A stretch of DNA of 64,000 nucleotides, taken from JAQBQB01 sp963846925. Its GTDB lineage: Bacteria > Gemmatimonadota > Gemmatimonadetes > Gemmatimonadales > Gemmatimonadaceae. The translations under genes were made by a program, and so were the position numbers. The notes under the pieces were generated by a model. The model was given only the letters and a program-made list of their open reading frames with translations. It was not told the origin of the DNA and ran no database searches. Below, piece by piece: positions 38,245 to 46,976 of this stretch. Where the stretch lies: the NCBI GenBank assembly GCA_963846925.1, contig CAWJXW010000016.1, forward strand, positions 62,001 to 126,000, read 5' to 3'. Numbering within the stretch: position 1 is the stretch's first letter; each line of letters opens with the position of its first letter.

Positions 38245-38676
38245 TCAGCGGTCGGCGACGATGTTGAGAGACCCTACGCGCCATTCCGCGAGCTCGCGAT
38301 CGCCGTCTCCGAACGCCCGGACCGAGACGCGTATCGAATCCGAACGCCCAGCCGCTTTGAGCCAGGAGCGCATTCCGTCGGTCACGGCGACTCGCAGTTC
38401 GGGAAGCGTCGCCGAGCCCTGGGCTTGGCGAGAAACCGCTGGGATTGCGGTGGACCCAAGGCGGATGGAGTCGGCGCCGTTGATCACGGCGTACAGGCGG
38501 AGCCGCACCGGAACGTTCCGAGGAACCGAGACATCTCGCAGCACGGCGACAACCTGCGCGGTCGACGCCTGCGCGGGAACCGGGACGGTGAATACCTGTC
38601 GCGGCGGACGGTCCGCGTTTTGGCGTCCGATCGCGCAGGCGGCGACCAGCCCAATGATCGCGAGGCTATGAGTCAC
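38245..38676 (-). CDS. Small lipoprotein, partner of tyrosinase
   Basis: A 143-residue exported protein with a short signal and lipobox (LVAACAIG). The mature part is beta-rich (QVFTVPVPA, VSVPRNVPVRLRLYAVING, RVSVRAFGDGDREL). It starts with GTG at 38676, and the tyrosinase TGA is 38673-38675, so stop and start overlap (GTGA) and translation is probably coupled. No family recognised. It may help the tyrosinase or its copper loading, which is only inferred from position. Confidence 0.7.
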   Translation of the reverse strand: MTHSLAIIGLVAACAIGRQNADRPPRQVFTVPVPAQASTAQVVAVLRDVSVPRNVPVRLRLYAVINGADSIRLGSTAIPAVSRQAQGSATLPELRVAVTDGMRSWLKAAGRSDSIRVSVRAFGDGDRELAEWRVGSLNIVADR

Positions 38677-40096
38677 TTGGCCGTATCGAGCTGGTCGACA
38701 CTGAACAGTACGTCTCGCGCGCGAACCGGAATCGCCGTCTTCGGGGCTCGGGAATTCCGGTCCACGAGGAACGGCTGGAGCGATTCTCCACGAGCGAGCA
38801 TTGTCCGGACAGACGCCTTCAGGTCGACGACCACGTTCATGGTACCCGGGTGCGGATGTTTGTTCTCACGGTCATTGAGGACAACCCCCACGTTTCCCAA
38901 GTACGTCGGGCTCTCCGGTCCCTTGTCCGCCTGCGCGTCGGCTTGGCTACCATAGAGACGATACACCGTCGACCGGTCGCGAGGCACTTGGAGGCCGACG
39001 AAGTGGAGGCGGGCCCGGCGGTCCTGTCCGCCCCCAGGTCCAGAATGGATCTGCGCTCGCTCGGCGGCAGCGTGATCCGCTGAAGGGTGGCCCAATTGAT
39101 CCCGATCGGACGAACGATCAGGCACAGCAGCGGCAGGAAGATGTAGGGCGCGTATACGTATCGCAGCGAGTTCTCGTGATCGAGCACCTGAGCGACTGTG
39201 ATCGACCGCCACGTCTTGTTCTCGTCGAAGAAGTTGAAGGTCTGGTTGCGGAACGCCGCGTCGGGCGGATCCGTGTGGGCCGCCGACTGTCTATTCCAGT
39301 CGGACCATAGCTTGTCGACCGTCGCGTGGTGTTGATAGAAAATCGGATCGCGGCCGGCAGTATCGAAGTGGCTCATGTCGCCGGTAAAACCACCGACATC
39401 CACGTGCACGCTGCCATGCGGTGAGCCTTCGGGCACACCCGAGCCGGTCGCTGTACCGCCGAAGTTGGCAAACGTGGGCAACGTCAGGACATTGTTGATC
39501 ACCGTCGGCCCGACGTCCTCGTCGGGCAACGCCACCCCGGGCGCGAGAGCGCGCGTTCCGTTGAAGAGCGGATTCGTCGCATCGTTCGGCGTGACGTATG
39601 GGTTGGGCAGCGTGTGATGCGACGCCGAGTCCCATCCCCAATACGGGAGGCGAAAGTCTGATTTGCCGATCAGGCTCCCGAGGATCCGTTCGTGGAAGTA
39701 GAGATACGCGCGATGCCAGGCGAAGAAGCGCCAGGTGAAATGCACCTGCACGCTCGAATCGCTCGTCGCGCAGAAGTGACAATGCACCTTGGCTTGTTGG
39801 AGGAACCCGCGCGGGTCGTTCGGATCGCTCGTGTCGAGTGCGCGCATGGCGGCGTACGCCGCCTTGAGGTCGGCGACTTCGGCCGCGGAGAGGCTGTTGG
39901 CGATGATGCGAGGTCGAATCGGGCGGCAATCGCGAACGAACGGCGTCGCCGCCCCATGGGGCGGCGTGCTACAGTCCCCTATCGGCTGGGTCAGAAGGCT
40001 CGATGCACCGGGCCAATCCCCGAGGCCAAGGAGGGCGACGCTCGCCCCCACTTCCTGAAGGAACTGCCGTCGGGTGGATTCACTGATGGCCGACAT
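38673..40096 (-). CDS. Plant-type tyrosinase / polyphenol oxidase, Tat-exported (one frameshift)
   Basis: Type 3 copper oxidase that hydroxylates or oxidises phenols to quinones. A Tat signal (TRRQFLQEVGASVALLGL) opens it. Copper A ligands lie in KVHCHFCATS, whose Cys-His arrangement matches the plant thioether motif HCAYC, and in HFTWRFFAWHRAYLYFHERI. Copper B ligands are in HGSVHVDVGG and DPIFYQHHATVDKLW. C-terminal PPO1_DWL- and KFDV-like parts follow. A frame break near 39030 in a G-run divides the last 120 residues from the rest; a missing G fits. An AGGAG site precedes the start at 40096. Confidence 0.9.
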
Positions 40097-40426
40097 TTGG
40101 GATCTCCTGGTTCTGGCGGGTGGTCGACGCTACGCGAGACCTGCCAACGTGTCAAGCATGGTGGCCCAACAGTAGCAAGCGTTTCCTCGTCACAAGATCC
40201 TCTTCTCAACCTACTACGGAATAAACGCGATATAGACGTCAAATTCAGCCGACGAATGGGTGGAGCGGCCCCGCGCCGCGCGGTCGATCGACGTGCTCGC
40301 CGGTGCACTCGGTGCGTCGTTCTCGAGCATAAGTAGGAGCTCGTCGCGCGACATTGGCCTCGGACCGCGACTTGCCCTCCGTACAACTTCGGTAGCCGCA
40401 TGGCCACCCGCCGCGCCCGGCCCGTC
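40097..40426. other. Intergenic region without a recognisable gene
   Basis: About 330 bp between the tyrosinase start and the tandem lipoprotein repeat. I see no supported gene or RNA. A relatively AT-rich part near 40205-40250 (TACTACGGAATAAACGCG) could hold promoters for either side, but no clear boxes are visible. Confidence 0.5.
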
Positions 40427-41205
40427 GCCGCGAGCGGCGTCAGCGTTCGGCAGGGAGATCCTGATGTTCCGCCCGTCTCATGTCGTCGTCGGCGCGCTCG
40501 TGCTGACGGCCGCCGCCTGTAGCGACTCCGACAACGTCGTACACACCCTCAATGCCGCCACCGTGCGCCTCGTCAACGACACGGACACGCCGCTTTCGCT
40601 CATCAACGCGGGGATCCTCGACTCGGCGAGCGCGGGGCTCGTGTTCGGTCAGGCATCGGCCTGCGTGCTCGTCGATCTGACCAATACCCCGACGCTCACC
40701 ATCACGAACCTTGCGGGCGCGACGATCGCCTTCACGCCGATCCTCTCCGCGGGCGACAACGTGACGGTCGTCGCGTTCGCCGCTATGTCGGCAAGTCGCT
40801 ACGGGCACCGTACAGTTTGCGACCCTGAACAATCGTTTCGTGCCCGCCGCGAACGGTGCGGGATTGCGCTTCTTCAACGGCGTGGCGAGCACCGGCCCGC
40901 TCGTCATGCGGCGCAATGGCCTCGTTCTCACGCCATTCGTCGGGTTCGGCTCGGCGAGCCGCTTCGTGAGCGTGCCGATCGATTCGGCGTCGATCACGTT
41001 CTCCAACCAAACCTCCTTCGTTCTCGACGCGGGCCGGATGGCGTTCCCGCTCGGTCAGAACTCGACCGTGGTGTTGGGCCCGCCCGCCCCCGAGACCGAT
41101 CCTCTTCGCTTCTTCACCGTGCAGGGCTGTTGAACGCATGCCGCGATCGCACGGCCGCGAGCGGCGTCAGCGTTCGGCAGGGAGCTCATGATGTTCCGCC
41201 CGTCT
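40427..41205 (+). repeat. Direct repeat at the start of tandem lipoprotein genes
   Basis: A 31-base sequence beginning GCCGCGAGCGGCGTCAGCG is identical at 40427-40457 and 41154-41184, 727 bases apart. After a short variable part, ATGTTCCGCCCGTCT is again identical at both copies. The repeat covers the ribosome site and signal peptide start of both genes and marks a tandem duplication. Confidence 0.85.
40464..41133 (+). CDS. DUF4397-like lipoprotein, tandem copy A (frameshifted)
   Basis: Exported lipoprotein (signal MFRPSHVVVGALVLTAAAC) whose mature part resembles short DUF4397-type beta domains: AATVRLVNDTDTPLSLINAG, then NGAGLRFFNGVASTGPLV and a C-terminal RFFTVQGC. A frame break lies near 40790; the second frame gives ATGTVQFATLNNRFVPAAN. 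Homologous to copy B along its whole length. The role of DUF4397 domains is unclear; many sit at the cell surface. Confidence 0.7.
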
Positions 41206-41851
41206 CGTTCCGTCGTCGGCGCGCTGGCGCTGATTGCCACCGCCTGTAGCGACAACGGCAACTTCGCACCCTTCAATTCCGCCGCCGTTCGTCTCGTCAA
41301 CGACACGGACACGCCGATCGTGTTCACCAACGCCGCGATCGTAGACCCCACGACCGCGAGGCTCGGCTTCGGTCAGTCATCCCGCTGCCTGTCCATCGAT
41401 GTGTCCAACATCGGCGCACTCAGCCGTCACGAACGCCGCGACCGGTGAATCGATCGCCTTCGCGCCACAGCTCACCGCCGGGGGCAGCGTGATCGTCGTC
41501 GCCTTCGCTGGTGCGGCAGGCAACATACGGTTCGCGACGCTGAACGATCATTTCCTGCCCGCCACGAACAACGCCGGGTTGCGCTTCTTCAATGGCGCGT
41601 CGAGCACCGGCCCGCTCCTCATGCAGCGCAACGGCATCTCTCTCACGCCATTCGTCGACTTCGGCACGTCGAGCAGCTTTGCGAGCGTGCCGATCGATTC
41701 GGCGTCGATCACGTTCGCCGACCAGTTCTCGATCGTCCTCGACGCCGGCCGGATCGCGTTCCCGCTCGGTCAGAACTCGACCGTGGTGGTGGGCCCACCT
41801 GCTCCCGCCGCGACCGCTCCTCTTCGCTTCTTCACCGTGCAGGGCTGTTGA
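41188..41851 (+). CDS. DUF4397-like lipoprotein, tandem copy B (frameshifted)
   Basis: Second copy of the same lipoprotein. Signal MFRPSRSVVGALALIATAC, then AAVRLVNDTDTPIVFTNAA, NAATGESIAFAPQLTAGG, NNAGLRFFNGASSTGPLLMQ and the same C-terminus RFFTVQGC. The frame breaks near 41415 in CTCAGCCGTCACG; removing a base gives VTNAATG. The two proteins differ most in the middle of the first domain. Duplicate genes with identical flanks suggest recent duplication or ongoing gene conversion. Confidence 0.72.
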
Positions 41852-41872
41852 ACGCAGTGACGGTGACTCGCC

Positions 41873-42338
41873 TCATCTGCGATCCTCGTGTCGCAGGACC
41901 TTGGCGTAAACGATGTCGACGTGCCCTTTTGGCCGACCCTCGAGAACAAACTTCCGCTGATAGCCCATGCGCTCGTAAAAACTCGGCGCTTGGAAGTCGT
42001 GAGTTGCGAGAACAACCTGAAGGCAACCCCCGTCGAGGGCCTCCTGCTCTGCCGCGCGAAGCAGGAGCGAGCCGAGCCCTTGGCCACGATGCTGCTCGTC
42101 GACCCAAAGATGCGACAGTTCGCAGTAGCCGCCCCAGGTATGGCCGTTGTAGCCGGCGATGATCTCGCCGTTTGTACTCCTCACGCACGCGGCAATGAGC
42201 TTGGCATCCGCGTAGCCGGTTGCCTTCACATTGAACTCGTAGATTCGGTCGGCCAGGAAAGCCGGCGAGCGCTTCGCAGTCGGACTCAGTCGAGAGTCGA
42301 ACGACCTCGCGAATCGACGATGATCGCTCCTCGCTCAC
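41873..42338 (-). CDS. GNAT N-acetyltransferase (one frameshift)
   Basis: Acetyl-CoA-dependent acetyltransferase of the GNAT superfamily, about 155 residues. The acetyl-CoA loop lies in LWVDEQHRGQGLGSLLLRAAE, and QAPSFYERMGYQRKF is the usual C-terminal block. The start is GTG at 42338, overlapping the upstream gene's TGA (GTGA). A frame break near 42255 separates the first 27 residues (EERSSSIREVVRLSTES) from YEFNVKATGYADAKLIAACV. The substrate (protein, drug or small amine) is unknown. Confidence 0.8.
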
Positions 42339-42802
42339 GGGGCCCGCCTCATGTGCAAGATGGGAAACGGCCGCCCTCCGGAATCGGTCGGCGATCGGCC
42401 GATGACGACGAAGCCTCGCGCTTCGTAGAAGCGCCACGCCGCGGCGTTCTGCTCATTCACGTCTACCAAGAGTGGTCCGCCCGCCAGACGCTGCGCGTGT
42501 TCGACGAGCAAAGTACCCCCGCCGCGGCCATGGTAGGCGGGATCGATGAAGAGCGACTCGAGCGTATGGCCGGCGAACCCGAGGAATCCGACCACCGCCG
42601 CGGCCGATTCCAGCACCCACCAGCCGATCACGTCGCGTTCCAGTTCTTCCTTTACGAGCGGTTTGAGGGCGGCAACGTCGGCCTCCGATAGAAAATCGTG
42701 AGTCGCGCGCACCGATCGCTCCCATACCTCGAGCATGCGGACGCGGTCTCGCGTCCGCGCGGGCGCGACGGAATAGTCAGTACGATTTTCGACGTCGGGC
42801 AT
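42335..42802 (-). CDS. GNAT N-acetyltransferase, YjaB-like
   Basis: A 155-residue GNAT enzyme close in sequence pattern to E. coli YjaB: RMLEVWERSVRATHDFLSE, HTLESLFIDPAYHGRGGGTL (acetyl-CoA loop), VNEQNAAAWRFYEARGF and GRSPTDSGGRPFPILHM. YjaB-type proteins bind acetyl-CoA, but the natural acceptor is unknown. First gene of a coupled two-gene operon with the next acetyltransferase. The gene is intact. Confidence 0.88.
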   Translation of the reverse strand: MPDVENRTDYSVAPARTRDRVRMLEVWERSVRATHDFLSEADVAALKPLVKEELERDVIGWWVLESAAAVVGFLGFAGHTLESLFIDPAYHGRGGGTLLVEHAQRLAGGPLLVDVNEQNAAAWRFYEARGFVVIGRSPTDSGGRPFPILHMRRAP

Positions 42803-42903
42803 CAGTCGCTCGAGAGCTTGCGTGTCGGGAAGGAACCGGCGCCACCAAAAGTTCCCGTGGATTTTCGGAACTATTCAGAGCGCTCCGCCCTTCCGCGGCG
42901 ACC

Positions 42904-43380
42904 ATGAATCTCCAGAAAAACCTCGCGAAACCGCCCTCCGCTGTCGTCCGCCGGTTGTGGGCGCTACTCACACTCCGACTGGCCACCGGCGTAGGGTTTC
43001 TCATGCACGGGATCGCGAAGTACCAACGCGGCCCCGAGAAGTTTGCAAAACTCCTACAGTTCGTCGGGGCACCGCTGCCGCTCCCGACCGCGTGGCTCGT
43101 GACGCTCCTCGAGATCGGCGGCGGGCTGGCGCTGATCGTCGGCGCGTTCGTCGCGATCGTCTCACTGCCGCTCATCGTCGCGATGCTTGTGGCGACATTC
43201 ACGATCAACGGTCGATATGGCTTCAGCGCCGTGAACACGATCGGATTGACGTCGACCGGACCCGTGTTTGGGCCGCCCGGTTACGAGATCACCGTGCTTT
43301 ATATCGCCGCGTTGATCGCGCTCGCGCTCGCCGGCCCAACCCTCGCGTCCGTCGACCAATGGCGGAGCCGACGCCAATGA
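42904..43380 (+). CDS. DoxX family membrane protein
   Basis: A 158-residue protein of the DoxX family with four transmembrane helices. The first is LRLATGVGFLMHGIAKYQRG, whose GxxFxxHGxxK pattern is typical, followed by LVTLLEIGGGLALIVGAFV, LPLIVAMLVATFTI and ITVLYIAALIALALAGP. DoxX-like proteins are linked to quinone or thiosulfate redox and to oxidative-stress systems in other bacteria. Its TGA overlaps the ATG of the next small frame (ATGA), which is a broken VOC gene. Confidence 0.85.
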   Translation: MNLQKNLAKPPSAVVRRLWALLTLRLATGVGFLMHGIAKYQRGPEKFAKLLQFVGAPLPLPTAWLVTLLEIGGGLALIVGAFVAIVSLPLIVAMLVATFTINGRYGFSAVNTIGLTSTGPVFGPPGYEITVLYIAALIALALAGPTLASVDQWRSRRQ

Positions 43381-43490
43381 AAGACACGTGGACGCTGCGG
43401 ATCGCTCGCCCGACGAACCGACTCGAAGAGATCGCCGAGATGTATCGGGCCGGTCGCGTCGTGCTCCAACGCGGGACGTGGGGCCTGTAG
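43377..43490 (+). pseudogene. Truncated VOC protein fragment
   Basis: ATG overlaps the DoxX stop. The 37 residues (KDTWTLRIARPTNRLEEIAE then MYRAG) match the first strand and helix of YycE-like VOC proteins, which normally run past 120 residues. After MYRAG the frame gives unrelated RVVLQRGTWGL and stops. Only the start survives, so it is a remnant or a deletion product. Confidence 0.55.
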
Positions 43491-43532
43491 GCCCCAATCA
43501 CTTCTTACAGCATGCTCTCCAGGGATCACGCC

Positions 43533-44006
43533 ATGTCATCCAACTACCGCTCCGTTGCCTCGAGCGTGAAGCCCGCCGCCGGCGTTGCCCGTCGGCTACG
43601 CTCGGTCGGCGGTTTTGTGCTCCGGTACTCGCTCGTGTTCTTCCTTCTGTTCTTCGGCGCGCTCAAGTGGACCGCGGCGGAAGCGACGGGCATCGAACCG
43701 ATGGTGAGCCACAGCCCCTTCCTGTTCTGGCTCTACCCGGCGTTCGGTGTGCAGCGTGGCTCCGAGGCGATCGGCGTCGTGGAGCTCGCCATCGCGCTGT
43801 TGATCGTCCTGCGACGCTGGGTACCTCGTGCGTCGGCAATCGGGAGCACGGCGGCGATCGGAATGTTCCTCGTCACGCTCAGCTTTCTCGTCACAACGCC
43901 CCACGTCGGCGAGAGCGCGGGCTTTCTGCTCAAGGATCTGACGCTGCTCGGCGCGGCGCTGTGGACGGCCGGCGAAGCCTTCGACGCCGCTCGAACGCGC
44001 GCCTGA
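43533..44006 (+). CDS. DUF417 (YkgB-like) membrane protein
   Basis: A membrane protein of 157 residues with about four helices. VLRYSLVFFLLFFGALKWTA, then EATGIEPMVSHSPFLFWLYP, VVELAIALLIVLRRWVP and FLVTTPHVGESAGFLLKDL match DUF417, a family of DoxX-like fold often found with redox or chlorine-stress genes. An alternative start lies at 43512. Its grouping with the DoxX gene suggests a shared stress role; this is inference. Confidence 0.85.
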   Translation: MSSNYRSVASSVKPAAGVARRLRSVGGFVLRYSLVFFLLFFGALKWTAAEATGIEPMVSHSPFLFWLYPAFGVQRGSEAIGVVELAIALLIVLRRWVPRASAIGSTAAIGMFLVTLSFLVTTPHVGESAGFLLKDLTLLGAALWTAGEAFDAARTRA

Positions 44007-44204
44007 TCGTTTCCGTGGCGGGAAAACGGAGAAACGGAACGCAGCTCCGCGGGCCGACGTTCCACAAATGAATTCATACATCGTCAGTGCGCGCGGTGTG
44101 GAACTCTTTCCTGGGTCGTTCGTTCGGACAATACCCGGGGACAACAAAATACAACGCGCGCGACGTTTCGCGCATTTCTCTTTACGCATTGGAGAGTTCT
44201 TAGC

Positions 44205-45362
44205 ATGCGCAGCTCACTCCTGACCCTTGTTGCCGCGCTTAGCCTGGCCGCGTGCGGCGAGTCGTCACTGACCACCAGTCCGCGCTCTCAGGCGCCCGGC
44301 ACGCCGGCCTTTGACGCCAGCAGCGGGGGCGGCTCATCCGGTGCGGTGTTCACTCAGACCAACGCGGTCGCCGGCAACGCGGTCGTCGCGTTCGCGCGTG
44401 CCGGCGATGGCTCGCTCACCTACGCCGGAACGTTCGGCACGGGCGGAAACGGGATCGGCGGCACCACCGATCCGCTCGCGTCGCAGTACTCGCTGATCCT
44501 CGACGGCAAGGACGCCAAGCTGCTGTTCGTCGTCAACGCCGGGAGTAACAGCATTTCCAGGTTCAGCGTCGATGGCGCAAACCTCAGGCTCCTCGGCACA
44601 ACGGGTTCGCATGGGACGCTGCCCGTCAGCCTCGCAGTAACCCGACACACGCTCTACGTGTTGAATGCGGGTTCCAACAATGTCGCGGGCTTCGACATTG
44701 GTGAGCATGGCTCACTCACGTGGAACGCGGGTGCCTCGGCCCATCTCAGTGCAGGGGCCGCCGGCGGTACCGCAGTTCGGGCGAGCCGCGACGGTCAGTT
44801 CCTCGCGGTGACTGAGAAAGGCAGCCGAACGATCGACGTCTACCAAGTCGGTGCGCACGGGACGCTGGGACAGCCGGTCAGCAGCCCGTCGAGCGGGATC
44901 TCGCCGTTCGGATTTGATTTCGTGAACGGCGACCGGATCGCGGTCTCCGAGGCCGGCAGCGCAGCCGCGTCCCTGTATGATGTCGGCTCGAACGGCACGT
45001 TGAATGTCGAGAGCGCATCGGTTTCGACGAACGGCCAGGCCGCGCCGTGCTGGCTGATTGCGACGACGAACGGCCGGTTCGCCTTCACCGCAAATGCGGG
45101 AAGCGGCACGATCTCCGGCTACGGCATTGCCAACGGTTCGATGCAGCTCCTCGTGCCAAGCGGCGTAAGCGGCAGCACTGGCGCGGGCTCAACGCCGCTC
45201 GACCTGGACCTGAGCCGCGGCGACCATTTCTTGTACGTGCTCGAAAGTGGCGCCGGCCGGATCGGAGCGTTCGCGGTCTCGGGCGACGGAAGCCTCACAG
45301 CGCTTGCCGGCATCGGTGGCCTTGCGGCGTCGCAAGGGTATCAGGGCCTCGCCGCGTACTGA
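44205..45362 (+). CDS. Beta-propeller lipoprotein (lactonase/YVTN-like)
   Basis: Exported lipoprotein of 385 residues (lipobox LSLAACGES). The mature part is a seven-bladed propeller built of repeats such as LLFVVNAGSNSISRFSVDG, LYVLNAGSNNVAGFDIGEHG, LAVTEKGSRTIDVYQVGAHG and FAFTANAGSGTISGYGIANG, like 6-phosphogluconolactonase-type and YVTN propellers. It is 230 bp upstream of an ECF sigma factor gene in the same direction. No catalytic residues can be assigned, so a binding role is equally possible. Confidence 0.85.
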   Translation: MRSSLLTLVAALSLAACGESSLTTSPRSQAPGTPAFDASSGGGSSGAVFTQTNAVAGNAVVAFARAGDGSLTYAGTFGTGGNGIGGTTDPLASQYSLILDGKDAKLLFVVNAGSNSISRFSVDGANLRLLGTTGSHGTLPVSLAVTRHTLYVLNAGSNNVAGFDIGEHGSLTWNAGASAHLSAGAAGGTAVRASRDGQFLAVTEKGSRTIDVYQVGAHGTLGQPVSSPSSGISPFGFDFVNGDRIAVSEAGSAAASLYDVGSNGTLNVESASVSTNGQAAPCWLIATTNGRFAFTANAGSGTISGYGIANGSMQLLVPSGVSGSTGAGSTPLDLDLSRGDHFLYVLESGAGRIGAFAVSGDGSLTALAGIGGLAASQGYQGLAAY

Positions 45363-45591
45363 AGAGCCAAGTTCGAGAGATGGCAGCCCCGTGCGACTCG
45401 CACGGGGCTGTCTTCGCGTCGACCTTGCCCTGCGGCGTGATCGCGTCGGAGCGCGCAAAACGCCCACCCAACGAAACAACCGTTGGCGGAAGCCCGGTGC
45501 GGTTCGGCGGAATCTTCGTTGGGCCTTCCGATGCTACGCCCTACTCTGGCGGCGGACACGAATCCTGGCCAACGCCTCGGAGGGCACGACC

Positions 45592-46164
45592 ATGTCAGAC
45601 GTCGCCAACGACGCAACACCGTCAACATTCGAATCGCTGCTGTATCCACTGTTGGACTCGGCCTACGGCGTGGCGATCGGCCTCACCGGCGAGCGGGCCG
45701 ACGCCGAGGACCTCGTTCAGGAGGCGGTGTTGCACGCATTGCGTGGGTTCGGCCGATTCACACCGGGGACCAATTTCAAGGCGTGGTTCTTTCGCATTCT
45801 CCAGAACGCGTTTCTGACCCGGCTCCGCGCGGCGCCAGGCGACAAACGGCATATACATCTCGATAGCGCGCCGGAGCTGACGCTGGTGGAGAGCACTGAT
45901 GGCGGTCGCCAATCGTTCGGCCGGGATCCTTCGTTACTCGCCGAATTCGATCTGGACGAGGTGGCGGCGGCGCTCCAGCGCTTGCCCGACGACCACCGGG
46001 TGGTGGCCACCATGTGCTTTGTCGACGAGCTGTCGTATCAAGAAACGGCGGATGCCCTCGGAATCCCCGTCGGCACCGTGCGGTCACGGCTTCATCGCGC
46101 TCGAAAGATGCTGCAATCGCAGTTGCTTCGCCTGGCACAAGACCATGGCCTCGTCGCAGCGTAA
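45592..46164 (+). CDS. ECF-type RNA polymerase sigma factor
   Basis: Sigma-70 family factor of 190 residues. Region 2 has ADAEDLVQEAVLHALRGFGRF and WFFRILQNAFLTRLR. Region 4 has LQRLPDDHRVVATMCFVDEL, SYQETADALGIPVGTVRSRL and HRARKML. It directs RNA polymerase to a small regulon. No anti-sigma gene lies next to it, and the gene ends four bases before the convergent LytTR regulator. It follows the beta-propeller lipoprotein gene. Confidence 0.92.
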   Translation: MSDVANDATPSTFESLLYPLLDSAYGVAIGLTGERADAEDLVQEAVLHALRGFGRFTPGTNFKAWFFRILQNAFLTRLRAAPGDKRHIHLDSAPELTLVESTDGGRQSFGRDPSLLAEFDLDEVAAALQRLPDDHRVVATMCFVDELSYQETADALGIPVGTVRSRLHRARKMLQSQLLRLAQDHGLVAA

Positions 46165-46168
46165 GCCA

Positions 46169-46939
46169 TCACTCCGAAGGGCGGTCGAGCGCGAGCACCC
46201 GGTCGCGAAACGAACGGCTCACGGTGAGGCGCTCGCCGCCTTGCAGAATCACGACCAGGGCACCGGCGTACCAAGGCTGGATTTCCTTGATCCAATCGAC
46301 GTTCACGATCGCCGAACGGTGAACGCGCACGAAGTGCGCGGGATCGAGCCGCTCCTCCAGGGCGCGCATGCTCTCGTGCAACAAGTAGCCGGACCCCGTG
46401 CCGACATGCAGCCGCACGTAGTTGTCGGCCGCCTCGATCCATCGAAGGTCAGCGGTCTTCACGATGATGATGCGGCCGTCGGTGTTCACCAGCAGACGAT
46501 CGGTATAGCGTCGCTGGCTCCGCAGGGCGTCGAGCATCTTCAGCGCTTCGGGCCCGAGACCCTGCTCGGCGGGCTGCGCGAGGCGCTTCTTCGCATGTTG
46601 GAGCGTGCGCGCAAACCGGTCGCGGTCGAACGGCTTGAGCAAATAGCCTACCGCGTGCACCTCGAATGCCGCGAGCGCGTACTGGTCGTACGCCGTCACG
46701 AAGATCGTCGCCGGCATGGCGTCGACGCCGACTTCATTGATCACGCCGAAGCCGTCGAGCTCCGGCATCTGGACGTCGAGGAATACGAGCGACGGACGTA
46801 ACTCCCGGATTGCCGTCACGGCGCGCCGGCCGTTCGGCGCCTCGCCCACGATCGTGATGTCCTCGTCGTCGCGCAGTAGCGTGCGGAGACCTTTGCGGGC
46901 GAACGACTCATCGTCCACGATGAGGGCGCGTATTGCCAT
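46169..46939 (-). CDS. LytTR-family response regulator
   Basis: Response regulator of about 256 residues. The receiver holds ALIVDDES, phospho-Asp55 in LVFLDVQMPELDG, TAYDQYALAAFEVHAVGYLLKPF, and a C-terminal LytTR DNA-binding domain (LLVNTDGRIIIVKTADLRWIE, HFVRVHRSAIVNVDWIKEI). It is divergent from its partner sensor kinase. Starts at 46939 (MAIRALIV) and 46945 are both possible. It ends four bases from the ECF sigma factor stop. Confidence 0.93.
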   Translation of the reverse strand: MAIRALIVDDESFARKGLRTLLRDDEDITIVGEAPNGRRAVTAIRELRPSLVFLDVQMPELDGFGVINEVGVDAMPATIFVTAYDQYALAAFEVHAVGYLLKPFDRDRFARTLQHAKKRLAQPAEQGLGPEALKMLDALRSQRRYTDRLLVNTDGRIIIVKTADLRWIEAADNYVRLHVGTGSGYLLHESMRALEERLDPAHFVRVHRSAIVNVDWIKEIQPWYAGALVVILQGGERLTVSRSFRDRVLALDRPSE

Positions 46940-46976
46940 GGACATACCCTAGCTTGCGGCAGAATCTTCATCAACG

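Noticed and set aside
15007..40096. A tyrosine-to-melanin pathway joining tyrosine phenol-lyase and tyrosinase
   Set aside because: The genes are about 22 kb apart with unrelated genes between and no shared regulation visible.
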